This document shows, piece after piece, positions 1-6,748 of a DNA stretch of 15,437 bases. Position numbers and translations under genes: made by a program. Below the pieces are notes generated by a model. That model was not told where the DNA came from and did not search any database. It saw nothing but the letters and a program-made list of their open reading frames with translations. Source of the stretch: JAQIBY01 sp964407055 (GTDB lineage: Bacteria > Bacteroidota > Bacteroidia > Bacteroidales > ML635J-15); assembly GCA_964407055.1 (NCBI GenBank), contig CAYOUD010000053.1, positions 1 to 15,437 of the forward strand, given 5' to 3'. Position 1 is the first letter of the stretch, and every line of letters begins with the position of its first letter.

Positions 1-376
1 TAGCAAAATATTTTTATTGATGAAGTGTCAGTCATGTTGTCCTTAGCATTGGCTACAACTACTTGCTAAACGCAACTGTATTGCGTTTATTTCCATTATA
101 TCTACTCCCTTCGCTTTTTGTAAGGTGTTGATATAGTGATGTATAAAAATTTGATTGCATTTTGTTATTCGTTTAATTAGTTAAGCTAATGTAAACTTAA
201 TGAAAATTTATGAATACAACAAATCGCCGGGGCTTTTCATCTTTTTCAGGGCATTATTGCTCACATGCGTGTAAAAATTAGTTGTTTTACTGTGTTTATG
301 CCCCACCTTTCCACTTAACCCGAAAAATTCACCGCAAATAGTTATACCGATTGTGCATCAAAATTGCCGATACAAT
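1..376. other. Intergenic region without a convincing gene
   Basis: I see no credible coding region on either strand. The stretch is AT-rich and contains a weak stem-loop (TTAGCA at 43-48 against TGCTAA at 64-69, loop of 15) and one copy of a dispersed inverted repeat (319-344, listed separately). It lies downstream of the minus-strand glucosaminidase, so it may carry that gene's 3' end, but I do not see a GC-rich hairpin followed by a T-run in the minus direction. Confidence 0.6.
319..344 (+). repeat. 26-bp dispersed repeat, copy A
   Basis: This copy begins CCCGAAAAATTCACC and ends CAAATAGTTA. Its exact reverse complement occurs at 3435-3460. Allowing one mismatch, the match extends to 30 bp (315-344 against 3435-3464, 29/30 identical). 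A degenerate copy in the same orientation lies at 3330-3351. All three copies are outside genes. They look like a REP-like or MITE-derived element, or a shared regulatory or terminator motif; no transposase is nearby to decide. Confidence 0.75.
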
Positions 377-509
377 TCATTTTATTTCCCGATTTTCTTC
401 CAGATAAGGTTCGAATTCTGCCAGTAAGCTAGGGGCTTTCGCTATCATTGAAGGCGATATAACTTCCATGACATAATGCTCCACATATTCTTTTTGCTCA
501 AAGATTGTA
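377..509 (-). other. Possible out-of-frame C-terminal tail of the glucosaminidase
   Basis: Just past the glucosaminidase stop codon (510-512), a neighbouring minus-strand frame stays open for 44 codons and ends at TGA (377-379). The two frames meet at a run of six T on the coding strand (plus-strand A-run 512-517). Removing one T would read through as GIF-NTIFEQKEYVEHYV and continue to a 367-residue protein. The tail has an ordinary soluble, acidic composition. It could be a real extension lost by a frameshift or a base-calling error, or meaningless read-through; I recognise no domain in it. Confidence 0.35.
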
Positions 510-1481
510 TTAAAAAATTCCCAAGAAGGATTTTCCGTCCGGATTTTCGCGCAAATAAACGGTGTCACCGGGATTTATCATTGCATCTTTGTCAAGATTA
601 TTGCGCTTGCGGAGTTTATCAAGTTTCACACCATAATCCTGAGCAATTGCCCATAAACTTTCTCCGGCTTTGACAACATGCGTTTCATAACCTTTGTCCG
701 CTTTGCTACGTTTGGGTTTCAGATAAACAATTTGTCCGGCAATAATGCTATCGGTTTGTTTATCCATGTCGTTGTATTTGTAAATCTGCCAAGGCATCAT
801 ATCAAATTCCTGCGCTATCGATGTCACATTGTCTCCACCACGTGCCAAGATCAAAGGCCGTCCATTATTGGTAAGCATTTCACGGTTAAAGGGATCAATA
901 ACCCAATTATCTGAAAAGCCTGGGGTTACATGTTGCCTCAATGCATCAGCAATTAACAAATCGGTATCAGTATCTTGCGAGCTATCAAAAAGGTATAATT
1001 CATAACGTTCAATCAAACCAATTAAGATATCAGCATACTGCGGGTTAGTTGCGTAACCGGCCTTCTTCAATCCTTTTGCCCAACCTTTATAATCTGTTGT
1101 TTCCAAATCAAATAAAGTGGCATATCTGGAATGTTTCACCAAAAAAGCAGAATGGTCTTTAAAGGATTCGTATGCGGATTTATATTTACGAAAACATTCC
1201 TGGGATGCATCATCATCGTGATAAGTTTTTTCACCGTTCCAATCGGAATGGCATTTTATTCCGAAATGATTATTGGCCTCTTTTGCTAATCGTGAATTTC
1301 CGGAACCGGACTCAAGAATTCCTTGTCCGAGGGTAATGCTTGCCGGGACTCCGCTACGTTGCATTTCCTCCACTGCCCAATCATCGTAAGTTTTAATATA
1401 ATGCTCAGTTGTAAAGGATTCTTGTGCGTAAATTACTGTGGCAGAAAAGCTAAGAATTAATAAAGTGACAATATTTTTCAT
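510..1481 (-). CDS. Secreted LysM glucosaminidase (GH73-type peptidoglycan hydrolase)
   Basis: This is a 323-residue exported cell-wall hydrolase. It opens with a signal peptide (residues 1-19, Lys then a hydrophobic run ending IYAQ). A glucosaminidase domain follows at about 27-165, with the GQGILESGSGNSRLA motif whose Glu57 is the expected catalytic acid, and then NNHFGIKC. Two LysM peptidoglycan-binding repeats lie near residues 208-254 and 267-311. Family members cleave the beta-1,4 bond after N-acetylglucosamine in glycan strands and act in the periplasm or at the cell surface during wall remodelling. The ATG at 1479-1481 is preceded by an exact TAnnTTTG box (1499-1506), so the gene may have its own promoter although a GlcNAc kinase lies 85 bp upstream on the same strand. 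The protein ends only 12 residues after LysM2, at a T6 homopolymer with a second open frame beyond it, so the C-terminus may be frameshifted. Confidence 0.88.
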   Translation of the reverse strand: MKNIVTLLILSFSATVIYAQESFTTEHYIKTYDDWAVEEMQRSGVPASITLGQGILESGSGNSRLAKEANNHFGIKCHSDWNGEKTYHDDDASQECFRKYKSAYESFKDHSAFLVKHSRYATLFDLETTDYKGWAKGLKKAGYATNPQYADILIGLIERYELYLFDSSQDTDTDLLIADALRQHVTPGFSDNWVIDPFNREMLTNNGRPLILARGGDNVTSIAQEFDMMPWQIYKYNDMDKQTDSIIAGQIVYLKPKRSKADKGYETHVVKAGESLWAIAQDYGVKLDKLRKRNNLDKDAMINPGDTVYLRENPDGKSFLGIF

Positions 1482-1498
1482 ACTTGTGACATTTTACC

Positions 1499-1506
1499 CA
1501 AAAGTA
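1499..1506 (-). promoter_or_regulatory. Bacteroidota -7 promoter box before the glucosaminidase
   Basis: The minus strand reads TACTTTTG, an exact match to the TAnnTTTG -7 element of the Bacteroidota primary sigma factor. It ends 17 nt before the ATG at 1481, so a short leader of roughly 10 nt is expected. I see no good TTG-type -33 element about 20 nt upstream, so the call rests on one box. Confidence 0.4.
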
Positions 1507-1566
1507 CTGAGTAATTGAATTTATTGGCATTGAAAACGGCATGAGTTATCAACAAACAAGGGTTGA

Positions 1567-2418
1567 TTATATCTCAAGATATTGATTGTGATAATCAATG
1601 AGTCGTGGCAACGGATCTTTAACAATTTCAACAAGTTGCACTTCGTGAGCATCAGCCGATGCCATGAGGATTTCCTGAAAATGATAAGCCACAGAACCGA
1701 GACAACGGAGTTTGTAATTATTATGATTTTGATATTTCAGAATTTGTTTCCTAAAAAATGCATCAAAAGATGACCTGACAAGGGATTCAAGTGCAGAATT
1801 ATCAAGATTTTCTCTAATAAAATGGGTAAACTCTCCCATAAAGCGATTGGGATAATCGCCGGAATACACTTGCGCAAGAATTTCATGCAAATCTTGCTGA
1901 TGATATTTATAGAATTTTTTAGCTAAAGGCACGGGTAATTCATTCTCAAGATAAGCTTTCAATAATAATTTTCCGATATACGCTCCACTACCTTCATCGC
2001 CCAAAATATATCCTAAGGAAGGAATTTGCTCACTGACTTTTTCGCCGTCATAAAGCGCAGTACTTGATCCGGTGCCAAGTATTGCAATTAAACCATGTCC
2101 TTTCCCCCACAAGGCACGAGCCGCAGCCAGTAAATCGTGATGAACATGGATAATTGTTGCGGGGAAATATCGCTCCAATCCGGCAAATATTTTATCTTTT
2201 TGCGGCTGAGCAGAACATCCTGCGCCATAAAAAAAGATTTCTCGCACACGCAAAGCTTTCAATCGTTTGGGAAACTTACTTTTTATTTCTTTATACACCG
2301 TCCCGGTTCGAACAATAAATGGATTCAGCCCAATGGTTTCAAAGCTTTCTGATTTTCCGTCGGGATGGAGTACATACCAATTCGTTTTCGTTGACCCACT
2401 ATCTGCAATAATTCTCAT
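1567..2418 (-). CDS. BadF/BadG-type N-acetylglucosamine kinase family protein
   Basis: This is a 283-residue cytoplasmic sugar kinase of the ASKHA (actin/hexokinase-like) fold. The phosphate-1 loop ADSGSTKTNW is at residues 5-14. The second nucleotide-binding loop, LGTGSSTALYDG, is at 114-125, and the GYILGDEGSGAYIG signature at 136-149 is diagnostic of the BadF/BadG/BcrA/BcrD family branch that contains GlcNAc kinases. The late motif LGSVAYHF probably closes the ATP site. The usual role is ATP-dependent phosphorylation of N-acetylglucosamine to its 6-phosphate. It starts 3 nt after the stop of the Mpv17-like gene, so the two are co-transcribed. The glucosaminidase downstream would generate a matching substrate, which suggests wall recycling (inference). 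Exact substrate specificity cannot be read from the sequence. Confidence 0.8.
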   Translation of the reverse strand: MRIIADSGSTKTNWYVLHPDGKSESFETIGLNPFIVRTGTVYKEIKSKFPKRLKALRVREIFFYGAGCSAQPQKDKIFAGLERYFPATIIHVHHDLLAAARALWGKGHGLIAILGTGSSTALYDGEKVSEQIPSLGYILGDEGSGAYIGKLLLKAYLENELPVPLAKKFYKYHQQDLHEILAQVYSGDYPNRFMGEFTHFIRENLDNSALESLVRSSFDAFFRKQILKYQNHNNYKLRCLGSVAYHFQEILMASADAHEVQLVEIVKDPLPRLIDYHNQYLEI

Positions 2419-2421
2419 CGT

Positions 2422-3117
2422 TTATGATTTATTTCCCATAATATTTGCGATTGATAACAAAACTCCTAACGCAATGCCAAGCAGCGCTGCAAATAATACC
2501 TGCCATTCTGCAGGAAGCAAAAAAGTAATGGTGTGCATTGGAATCCAAAAAAATGGAATGGTTTTTTTAAACACAAAATGATATTGTACTGACCAATTGA
2601 GTTTTGCCATAATATCTCCCATTTTCAACCGACTAAATAACCCGCCAATCGAACCTCCGGTATCAATAATGTGAGTATCAGTAATTTTGTGAAACGTCAT
2701 GAAAATAGGTGCAAAAATCAAATTCATGAAGGCTGAAATGCAGAATGCAATGAGCAATTTTTCGGGTGAGAATCCGGCTGCATAAGTGACTGCAACATCT
2801 TCCATTCCGACATAAGATAAGAATGCAATGGTTCCGGTAGTAAAAATGATAAACGCAATTTTTATCACCACCCCGATAAATCCCCAAACTATGGCACGGG
2901 GAAGCAAGCCAAAGCCTTTTTCATTATACACTCCTTTTTTAATTCTCAACCCAAGTGCTTCACCAAAAGTTGCTAAAATTGCAAATTTGATAAAACTCAT
3001 AATTAAACCATGATTTTTATTAAACTCAGTATAAAAATCATAGACAGCATCAAAAAGAAAAAATGGCAAGAAAAAGAGAATTACAGCAATAATTACAATA
3101 ACATCAGCACGTTTCAT
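2422..3117 (-). CDS. Integral membrane protein, Mpv17/PMP22-like
   Basis: This is a 231-residue hydrophobic protein with about five or six membrane segments: near residues 7-26, 37-53, 74-100, 118-140, and one or two close to the C-terminus. The C-terminal part, with KKTIPFFWIPMHTITFLLP followed by EWQVLFAALLGIALGV, resembles the Mpv17/PMP22 family as found in bacteria. Family function is poorly defined; eukaryotic members are proposed channels. The frame is open further upstream to a TTG at 3144, but that would overlap the preceding small gene. The ATG at 3115-3117, followed by MKRADV, is the better start and leaves a 10-nt gap. The kinase gene begins 3 nt after its stop. Family assignment is from recalled motif similarity only. 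Confidence 0.6.
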   Translation of the reverse strand: MKRADVIVIIAVILFFLPFFLFDAVYDFYTEFNKNHGLIMSFIKFAILATFGEALGLRIKKGVYNEKGFGLLPRAIVWGFIGVVIKIAFIIFTTGTIAFLSYVGMEDVAVTYAAGFSPEKLLIAFCISAFMNLIFAPIFMTFHKITDTHIIDTGGSIGGLFSRLKMGDIMAKLNWSVQYHFVFKKTIPFFWIPMHTITFLLPAEWQVLFAALLGIALGVLLSIANIMGNKS

Positions 3118-3127
3118 GAGTAGCGTT

Positions 3128-3259
3128 TTAATTATACAATTCAATTAAGTCCTTCAACTTCACCACAATTCTGTCCCAAGAAAGGGCAAAGAGAATAATT
3201 GCTATTACAAGCATAACAATCATTGCGATCTCATTATTGGTGAGTTTTCGGATTTTCAT
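3128..3259 (-). CDS. Small single-pass membrane peptide (43 aa), hypothetical
   Basis: An ATG at 3257-3259 opens a 43-codon frame ending TAA at 3128-3130. The peptide begins MKIRKLTNNE, continues with one hydrophobic segment (residues 11-26, IAMIVMLVIAIILFAL), then SWDRIVVKLKDLIELYN, an amphipathic basic tail. Basic residues before the segment and a charged tail after it fit an inner-membrane micropeptide. It sits 10 nt before the ATG of the Mpv17-like gene, consistent with translation as the first gene of that operon. An exact TATCTTTG promoter box ends 5 nt before its ATG. I recognise no family. Chance occurrence cannot be excluded at this length, but position, composition and promoter all agree. 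Confidence 0.6.
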   Translation of the reverse strand: MKIRKLTNNEIAMIVMLVIAIILFALSWDRIVVKLKDLIELYN

Positions 3260-3264
3260 ATTCA

Positions 3265-3272
3265 CAAAGATA
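3265..3272 (-). promoter_or_regulatory. Bacteroidota -7 promoter box before the 43-aa gene
   Basis: The minus strand reads TATCTTTG, an exact TAnnTTTG match. Only 5 nt separate it from the ATG at 3259, which places the expected transcription start at or next to the start codon. A TTTTGC lies upstream, but its spacing to the box (13 nt) is too short for a standard -33 element. It probably drives the small-peptide, Mpv17-like and kinase genes. Confidence 0.45.
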
Positions 3273-3329
3273 TAATAATCGTTTGCAAAATTTCCGATAT
3301 GTAAGCATGAGTTTATAAAAAAGTTGCTG

Positions 3330-3351
3330 TTAACCCGTAAAATTCATGCCA
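3330..3351 (+). repeat. Degenerate copy B of the dispersed repeat
   Basis: The sequence starting TTAACCCGTAAAATTCA matches copy A (315-336) at 18 of 22 positions in the same orientation. With the inverted copy C at 3435-3460 it forms an imperfect inverted pair (17/22) bracketing about 85 bp of AT-rich DNA. This resembles the terminal inverted repeats of a very small non-autonomous element. I see no clear flanking target-site duplication. Confidence 0.45.
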
Positions 3352-3434
3352 TTCCCTTTGTGAAGATTTGAGTTAATAGAAAAATGGGCTGCAGTAAGTT
3401 AAAATATTAATCAACAGCACCTTATGTTAGCATC

Positions 3435-3460
3435 TAACTATTTGCGGTGAATTTTTCGGG
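3435..3460 (-). repeat. 26-bp dispersed repeat, copy C (inverted relative to copy A)
   Basis: The plus strand reads TAACTATTTGCGGTG and ends TTTTTCGGG, the exact reverse complement of 319-344. It lies 64 bp beyond the stop codon of the minus-strand MFS gene, in its 3' non-coding region. A weak 5-bp stem (TTGTT/AACAA around 3506-3518) lies between that stop codon and the repeat. Copies A and C bracket the block containing the glucosaminidase, GlcNAc kinase, Mpv17-like and 43-aa genes. Confidence 0.75.
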
Positions 3461-3524
3461 ATAACCTTGTTCAATCTGTGCAAATGCAAAAACAAGATGA
3501 TTCCGTTGTTGGCAACAAAGCTTG

Positions 3525-4811
3525 TTATTTCATTAAAGCGTAACGTTTATAACTAATCTGCATATAAATAATGGCAAATAAAAGACATGCACATGCAATC
3601 ATAAACGTCGGGAAATAACCGAGACTTCGATACAAGGCCAATCCAACAAAAGGGGCGAATAATCCACGAAAACCGACCAAGGACAAATGCACCGCCTGAT
3701 AATCACCGGCATCATCGGATTTTTTAACAAAATACGCAGAGCCAATAGAAAACTGTAAATTCATGGCAGATTGAAACAATCCGAAGAAAACAAATCCAAT
3801 AAGTACCATAAGCACAATATTCAATTCGTTCCACGCAAAACTCGTCTCCACAAACTCACTCAATCCGACAAACAGAATATACAAGAACATAAAACTGTAA
3901 GAAATTTGTGCGAATTTACGGGGATCAAGTTTTCCCAGAACAATTCCAAAAAAAGGCATGGTTAGCAACAACACAAGATTTCCGGAATTTTTATAAAATG
4001 CCACTGATGTGTAAGAAAGATGCAGTACATTTTCGAGATACAATGTTACCACAGTCACAGTGAACATGAAAGCAAATCCGTAAAGCATAAATCCGATTTC
4101 AAAATCGCGATACGGTTTATTTTTCACCAAAATATCTCCCATTCGACGGATTGAATCACCAATTGCAACAAAAAACGGATGCGGAAACACTTTCTCAACC
4201 GGAGTATAAGGTATTGTTGACAAAAAATAGACTGCCAGTATGCCGGAGACCCCCATTAGCGGCCATGTAATTCGAAAGGCATAATAATTGGTATCCAGCA
4301 AAATTCCAAGACCAAAACTCACTAATAAAACAACGAGTTTATTGGCTGTTGTTGCCCAGGAATACAACTTTGCCATGTACTCATCTCTATAATTATTTTT
4401 CAACAACTGATTGATTGTCGGATGGATAACAATCACACCCAAATAATAAATAAGAAAAATACCCAAAAACAAATACTGATACAGTTCCGTATTCAGATAA
4501 GCAAAAGCATCTTTAGGGAAAAAGAAAAACAGCAAAAGCGGGAGCCTTGTTATCACTCCAACCCATCGTAACATGATGCGTTTTCGCGTAGTACGGCGAA
4601 TGAATTCATTGAAAAAAACCAGCAGAATATAAACGGCAATACTTATCACAAACAAGCTTGCAAGCTTAATATCACTGCCATGCATTGATTTGAGAAAAAT
4701 AAACTCATTGAGTAAAATTCCTCCCATCACAACGCCTTCAAACACAGAATACAGCAAGTGTAGCCAAAAGCTTTTCTTTTCTTCTTGTCTAAGTCCTGAC
4801 CAAAAGCTCAT
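3525..4811 (-). CDS. Major facilitator superfamily (MFS) transporter
   Basis: This 428-residue protein is hydrophobic throughout, with about twelve predicted membrane helices in two halves. A basic cytoplasmic loop (RRTTRKR, residues 72-78) between helices 2 and 3 is the usual MFS position for this feature. A longer polar central loop around residues 185-210 separates the halves. Length and layout fit a secondary transporter of the inner membrane; the substrate cannot be told. The frame can be read from a TTG at 4814, but the next codon is ATG (4809-4811, MSFWSGLRQEEKK), which I take as the start. The gene stands alone: the dnaJ terminator lies upstream and a non-coding repeat region lies downstream. 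No operon partner hints at the cargo. Confidence 0.8.
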   Translation of the reverse strand: MSFWSGLRQEEKKSFWLHLLYSVFEGVVMGGILLNEFIFLKSMHGSDIKLASLFVISIAVYILLVFFNEFIRRTTRKRIMLRWVGVITRLPLLLFFFFPKDAFAYLNTELYQYLFLGIFLIYYLGVIVIHPTINQLLKNNYRDEYMAKLYSWATTANKLVVLLVSFGLGILLDTNYYAFRITWPLMGVSGILAVYFLSTIPYTPVEKVFPHPFFVAIGDSIRRMGDILVKNKPYRDFEIGFMLYGFAFMFTVTVVTLYLENVLHLSYTSVAFYKNSGNLVLLLTMPFFGIVLGKLDPRKFAQISYSFMFLYILFVGLSEFVETSFAWNELNIVLMVLIGFVFFGLFQSAMNLQFSIGSAYFVKKSDDAGDYQAVHLSLVGFRGLFAPFVGLALYRSLGYFPTFMIACACLLFAIIYMQISYKRYALMK

Positions 4812-4879
4812 CAATAACTATTTTTTTATATGCTGCAAATAAACGAAGAAATTTTGGGAAAGGGTTGGTTGGATTTAAT

Positions 4880-4907
4880 AAAAAAAGGTCAGACAAGCGC
4901 CTGACCT
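4880..4907 (-). terminator. Intrinsic terminator of the grpE-dnaJ operon
   Basis: On the minus strand a 7-bp perfect stem (AGGTCAG/CTGACCT at 4886-4892 and 4901-4907, loop of 8) is followed directly by a run of T (plus-strand A-run 4880-4886). It begins 28 bp past the dnaJ stop codon and lies before the MFS gene. This is the textbook layout for Rho-independent termination of dnaJ transcription. Confidence 0.85.
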
Positions 4908-4935
4908 AGTATATTATCGTTGCATAATAAACAGT

Positions 4936-6099
4936 TTATTCAAAGAAATCTTTCATTTTTCTGAAAAATCCTTCGTCGTGGGCTCCTTCTTTTCCTTGTT
5001 TTTGGGGTTTAAGAGATTCTGCTACCTGCAATTTTTCCATAAGTTTTTGGTCTTCTTTTGGCAAGCTTTTCGGAATGAAAATACTGACTTTAACCAGAAG
5101 GTCTCCTTTACCGTAACCGTTGATATCAGGCACTCCTTTATTTCTAAGGCGCAGTATTTTCCCGCTTTGCGTGCCGGAGTCAATTTTCACTTTGACTTTT
5201 CCGTCCAAAGTTGGAATGGTAGCGGTTGCACCAAGCACTGCATCGGGAATACTAACAAAAAGATTATACAGCAAGTCATTTCCGTCACGGATAAGGTCAG
5301 GATGTTCAACCTCCTCAATGACAACGAGTAAATCACCGTTAACACCACTTCTTCGGGCAGCATTTCCTTTTCCGGAAACGGATAATTGAATGCCTTCAGA
5401 CATTCCTGCAGGAATGTTCACTTCAACCACTTCTTCGCCGCGAACAAGTCCTTCTCCATTACAAGCCGGACAACGGTCCTGAATGGTTTTTCCGCTACCG
5501 CTACATGTTCGGCAAGTTGTGCGCGATTGCATTTGTCCTAAAATGGTATTTGTAACTTGTGTTTCAACACCGGAGCCATGGCAAGTAGTGCAAGTGCGAG
5601 ATGAATTTCCGTTTTTCTCACCTGTACCGTGACATGCATCGCATGACAGATATTTTTTAATTTTTAATTTCTTGGTTGTGCCATTAGCGATTTCATCCAT
5701 TGTCAATTTTACTTTGACACGTATATTAGAACCTTTATTGACACGTTGACGGGAACCACCTCCGAAACCACCGCCAAAGCCGCCGCCGAAGCCGGCATCG
5801 CCGAAAATATCACCGAATCGGGAGAAAATATCTTCAAAACTCATACCGCCGCCACTGAAGCCGCCGCCACCATTTTTCACACCAGCATGACCAAATTGAT
5901 CGTAGCGCTGACGTTTTTCAGAGTCTCTTAAAACTTCATAAGCCTCTGCAGCTTCTTTAAACTTTGTTTCGGCTTCTTTGTCATCTGGGTTTTTATCAGG
6001 ATGATGTTGGATCGCTTTCTTGCGATAGGCTTTTTTAATTTCGTCCTGTGCTGCTGATTTTGAAACCCCTAGTATATTGTAATAATCTCTTTTCTCCAT
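4936..6099 (-). CDS. dnaJ: Chaperone protein DnaJ (Hsp40, type I)
   Basis: This is a 387-residue cytoplasmic co-chaperone that delivers unfolded proteins to DnaK and stimulates its ATPase. All type I parts are present. The J domain spans about 4-70 with the essential HPD at 33-35. A Gly/Phe-rich linker runs from about 77 to 115 and contains several GGGF units. Four zinc-binding CxxCxGxG motifs lie at 153-160, 170-177, 196-203 and 210-217. The C-terminal substrate-binding and dimerisation domains follow. The frame is open to a TTG at 6117, but the ATG at 6097-6099 (MEKRDYYNILGV) is the conserved start. It follows the grpE stop codon by one base, with a GGGGGA stretch inside the end of grpE available as ribosome binding site, so the two are translationally coupled. 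dnaK is not in the window. Confidence 0.97.
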   Translation of the reverse strand: MEKRDYYNILGVSKSAAQDEIKKAYRKKAIQHHPDKNPDDKEAETKFKEAAEAYEVLRDSEKRQRYDQFGHAGVKNGGGGFSGGGMSFEDIFSRFGDIFGDAGFGGGFGGGFGGGSRQRVNKGSNIRVKVKLTMDEIANGTTKKLKIKKYLSCDACHGTGEKNGNSSRTCTTCHGSGVETQVTNTILGQMQSRTTCRTCSGSGKTIQDRCPACNGEGLVRGEEVVEVNIPAGMSEGIQLSVSGKGNAARRSGVNGDLLVVIEEVEHPDLIRDGNDLLYNLFVSIPDAVLGATATIPTLDGKVKVKIDSGTQSGKILRLRNKGVPDINGYGKGDLLVKVSIFIPKSLPKEDQKLMEKLQVAESLKPQKQGKEGAHDEGFFRKMKDFFE

Positions 6100-6100
6100 A

Positions 6101-6718
6101 TTATTCCCCCACAACAACTTTGCTGTATCTTAAAATTTGATCATTAATTTTATAGCCTTTCGTAATAACGTCAACTACTTTGCCTTTCATGTCTTCTTCA
6201 AGAGCCGGGATTTTTGTAACCGCCTCATGTTCGTCGGTATTAAATTCTGTCCCGATTGAATCCATTGCAATAACACCCTGCTGTTTCAAAAAACCAAGAA
6301 ACTTCAAGCGGATAAGTTCCATTCCCGCTTTAACGGCATCTATATCTTCTGCCTTTTGGGTGATCTCAATGGCACGCTCCAAATCATCAATAACAGGAAG
6401 CATATTTTCAAAGATTTGTTGTCCTGCATTTATTGAAAGCTCCATTTTTTCTTTCAAAGTACGTTTTCGATAATTGTCAAACTCAGCAGACAAGCGGATA
6501 TGCTTATCGCTCAACTCATTGACACGTTCCTGCAACTCACGAATCTGTTTGTCTTTCTTGTTTTCTTTTTTATTTTTAGACTTTTTGGAGTTATTCAGTT
6601 TGTCCTTAGATGTTGTTTTTTCATCATCATCCTCCAGATTTTCTGACTGATTCGCCTGTTCACTGTTTTCCAAAACCTCGTCTTTTTCTTCTGCTTGCTT
6701 ATTTGTATCGTTCGTCAT
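6101..6718 (-). CDS. grpE: Nucleotide exchange factor GrpE
   Basis: This 205-residue protein is the ADP/ATP exchange factor for DnaK. The first 55 or so residues are low-complexity and strongly charged (Glu/Asp then Lys/Asn-rich), probably disordered. A long coiled coil then carries the family hallmark SAEFDNYRKRT near residue 79. The four-helix region and the C-terminal beta-wing follow, with GTEFNTDEHEAV and a KGYKINDQILRYSKV ending typical of GrpE. The start is the ATG at 6716-6718. It leads a two-gene operon with dnaJ. The upstream gap to tlpA holds a strong inverted repeat (6749-6800) that should isolate it, so its own promoter must lie in about 6719-6800. I found no exact TAnnTTTG box there, and no convincing heat-shock operator. 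Confidence 0.96.
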   Translation of the reverse strand: MTNDTNKQAEEKDEVLENSEQANQSENLEDDDEKTTSKDKLNNSKKSKNKKENKKDKQIRELQERVNELSDKHIRLSAEFDNYRKRTLKEKMELSINAGQQIFENMLPVIDDLERAIEITQKAEDIDAVKAGMELIRLKFLGFLKQQGVIAMDSIGTEFNTDEHEAVTKIPALEEDMKGKVVDVITKGYKINDQILRYSKVVVGE

Positions 6719-6748
6719 CTTACTTAAAAATTCGATTGCGTTTTACAA

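Noticed and set aside
408..420. GGTTCGAATTCTG resembling a tRNA T-loop
   Set aside because: The flanking bases do not pair into a T-arm or acceptor stem, and no D-arm or anticodon arm can be placed upstream on either strand.
2267..2581. 104-codon plus-strand frame across the kinase/Mpv17-like junction
   Set aside because: It is antisense to two well-supported genes, and its hydrophobic stretch simply mirrors the membrane protein's complement.
3142..3144. TTG as start of the Mpv17-like protein
   Set aside because: An ATG 27 bp downstream gives a normal N-terminus and avoids overlap with the 43-aa gene.
3506..3518. TTGTT-GGC-AACAA hairpin after the MFS gene as a terminator or integron attC-like site
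   Set aside because: The stem is only 5 AT-rich pairs without a T-tract, and no integrase or paired R-box organisation is present.
4978..5389. Two overlapping plus-strand open frames (117 and 89 codons) inside dnaJ
   Set aside because: Both are antisense to intact conserved dnaJ domains; their compositions look like reverse-strand shadows.
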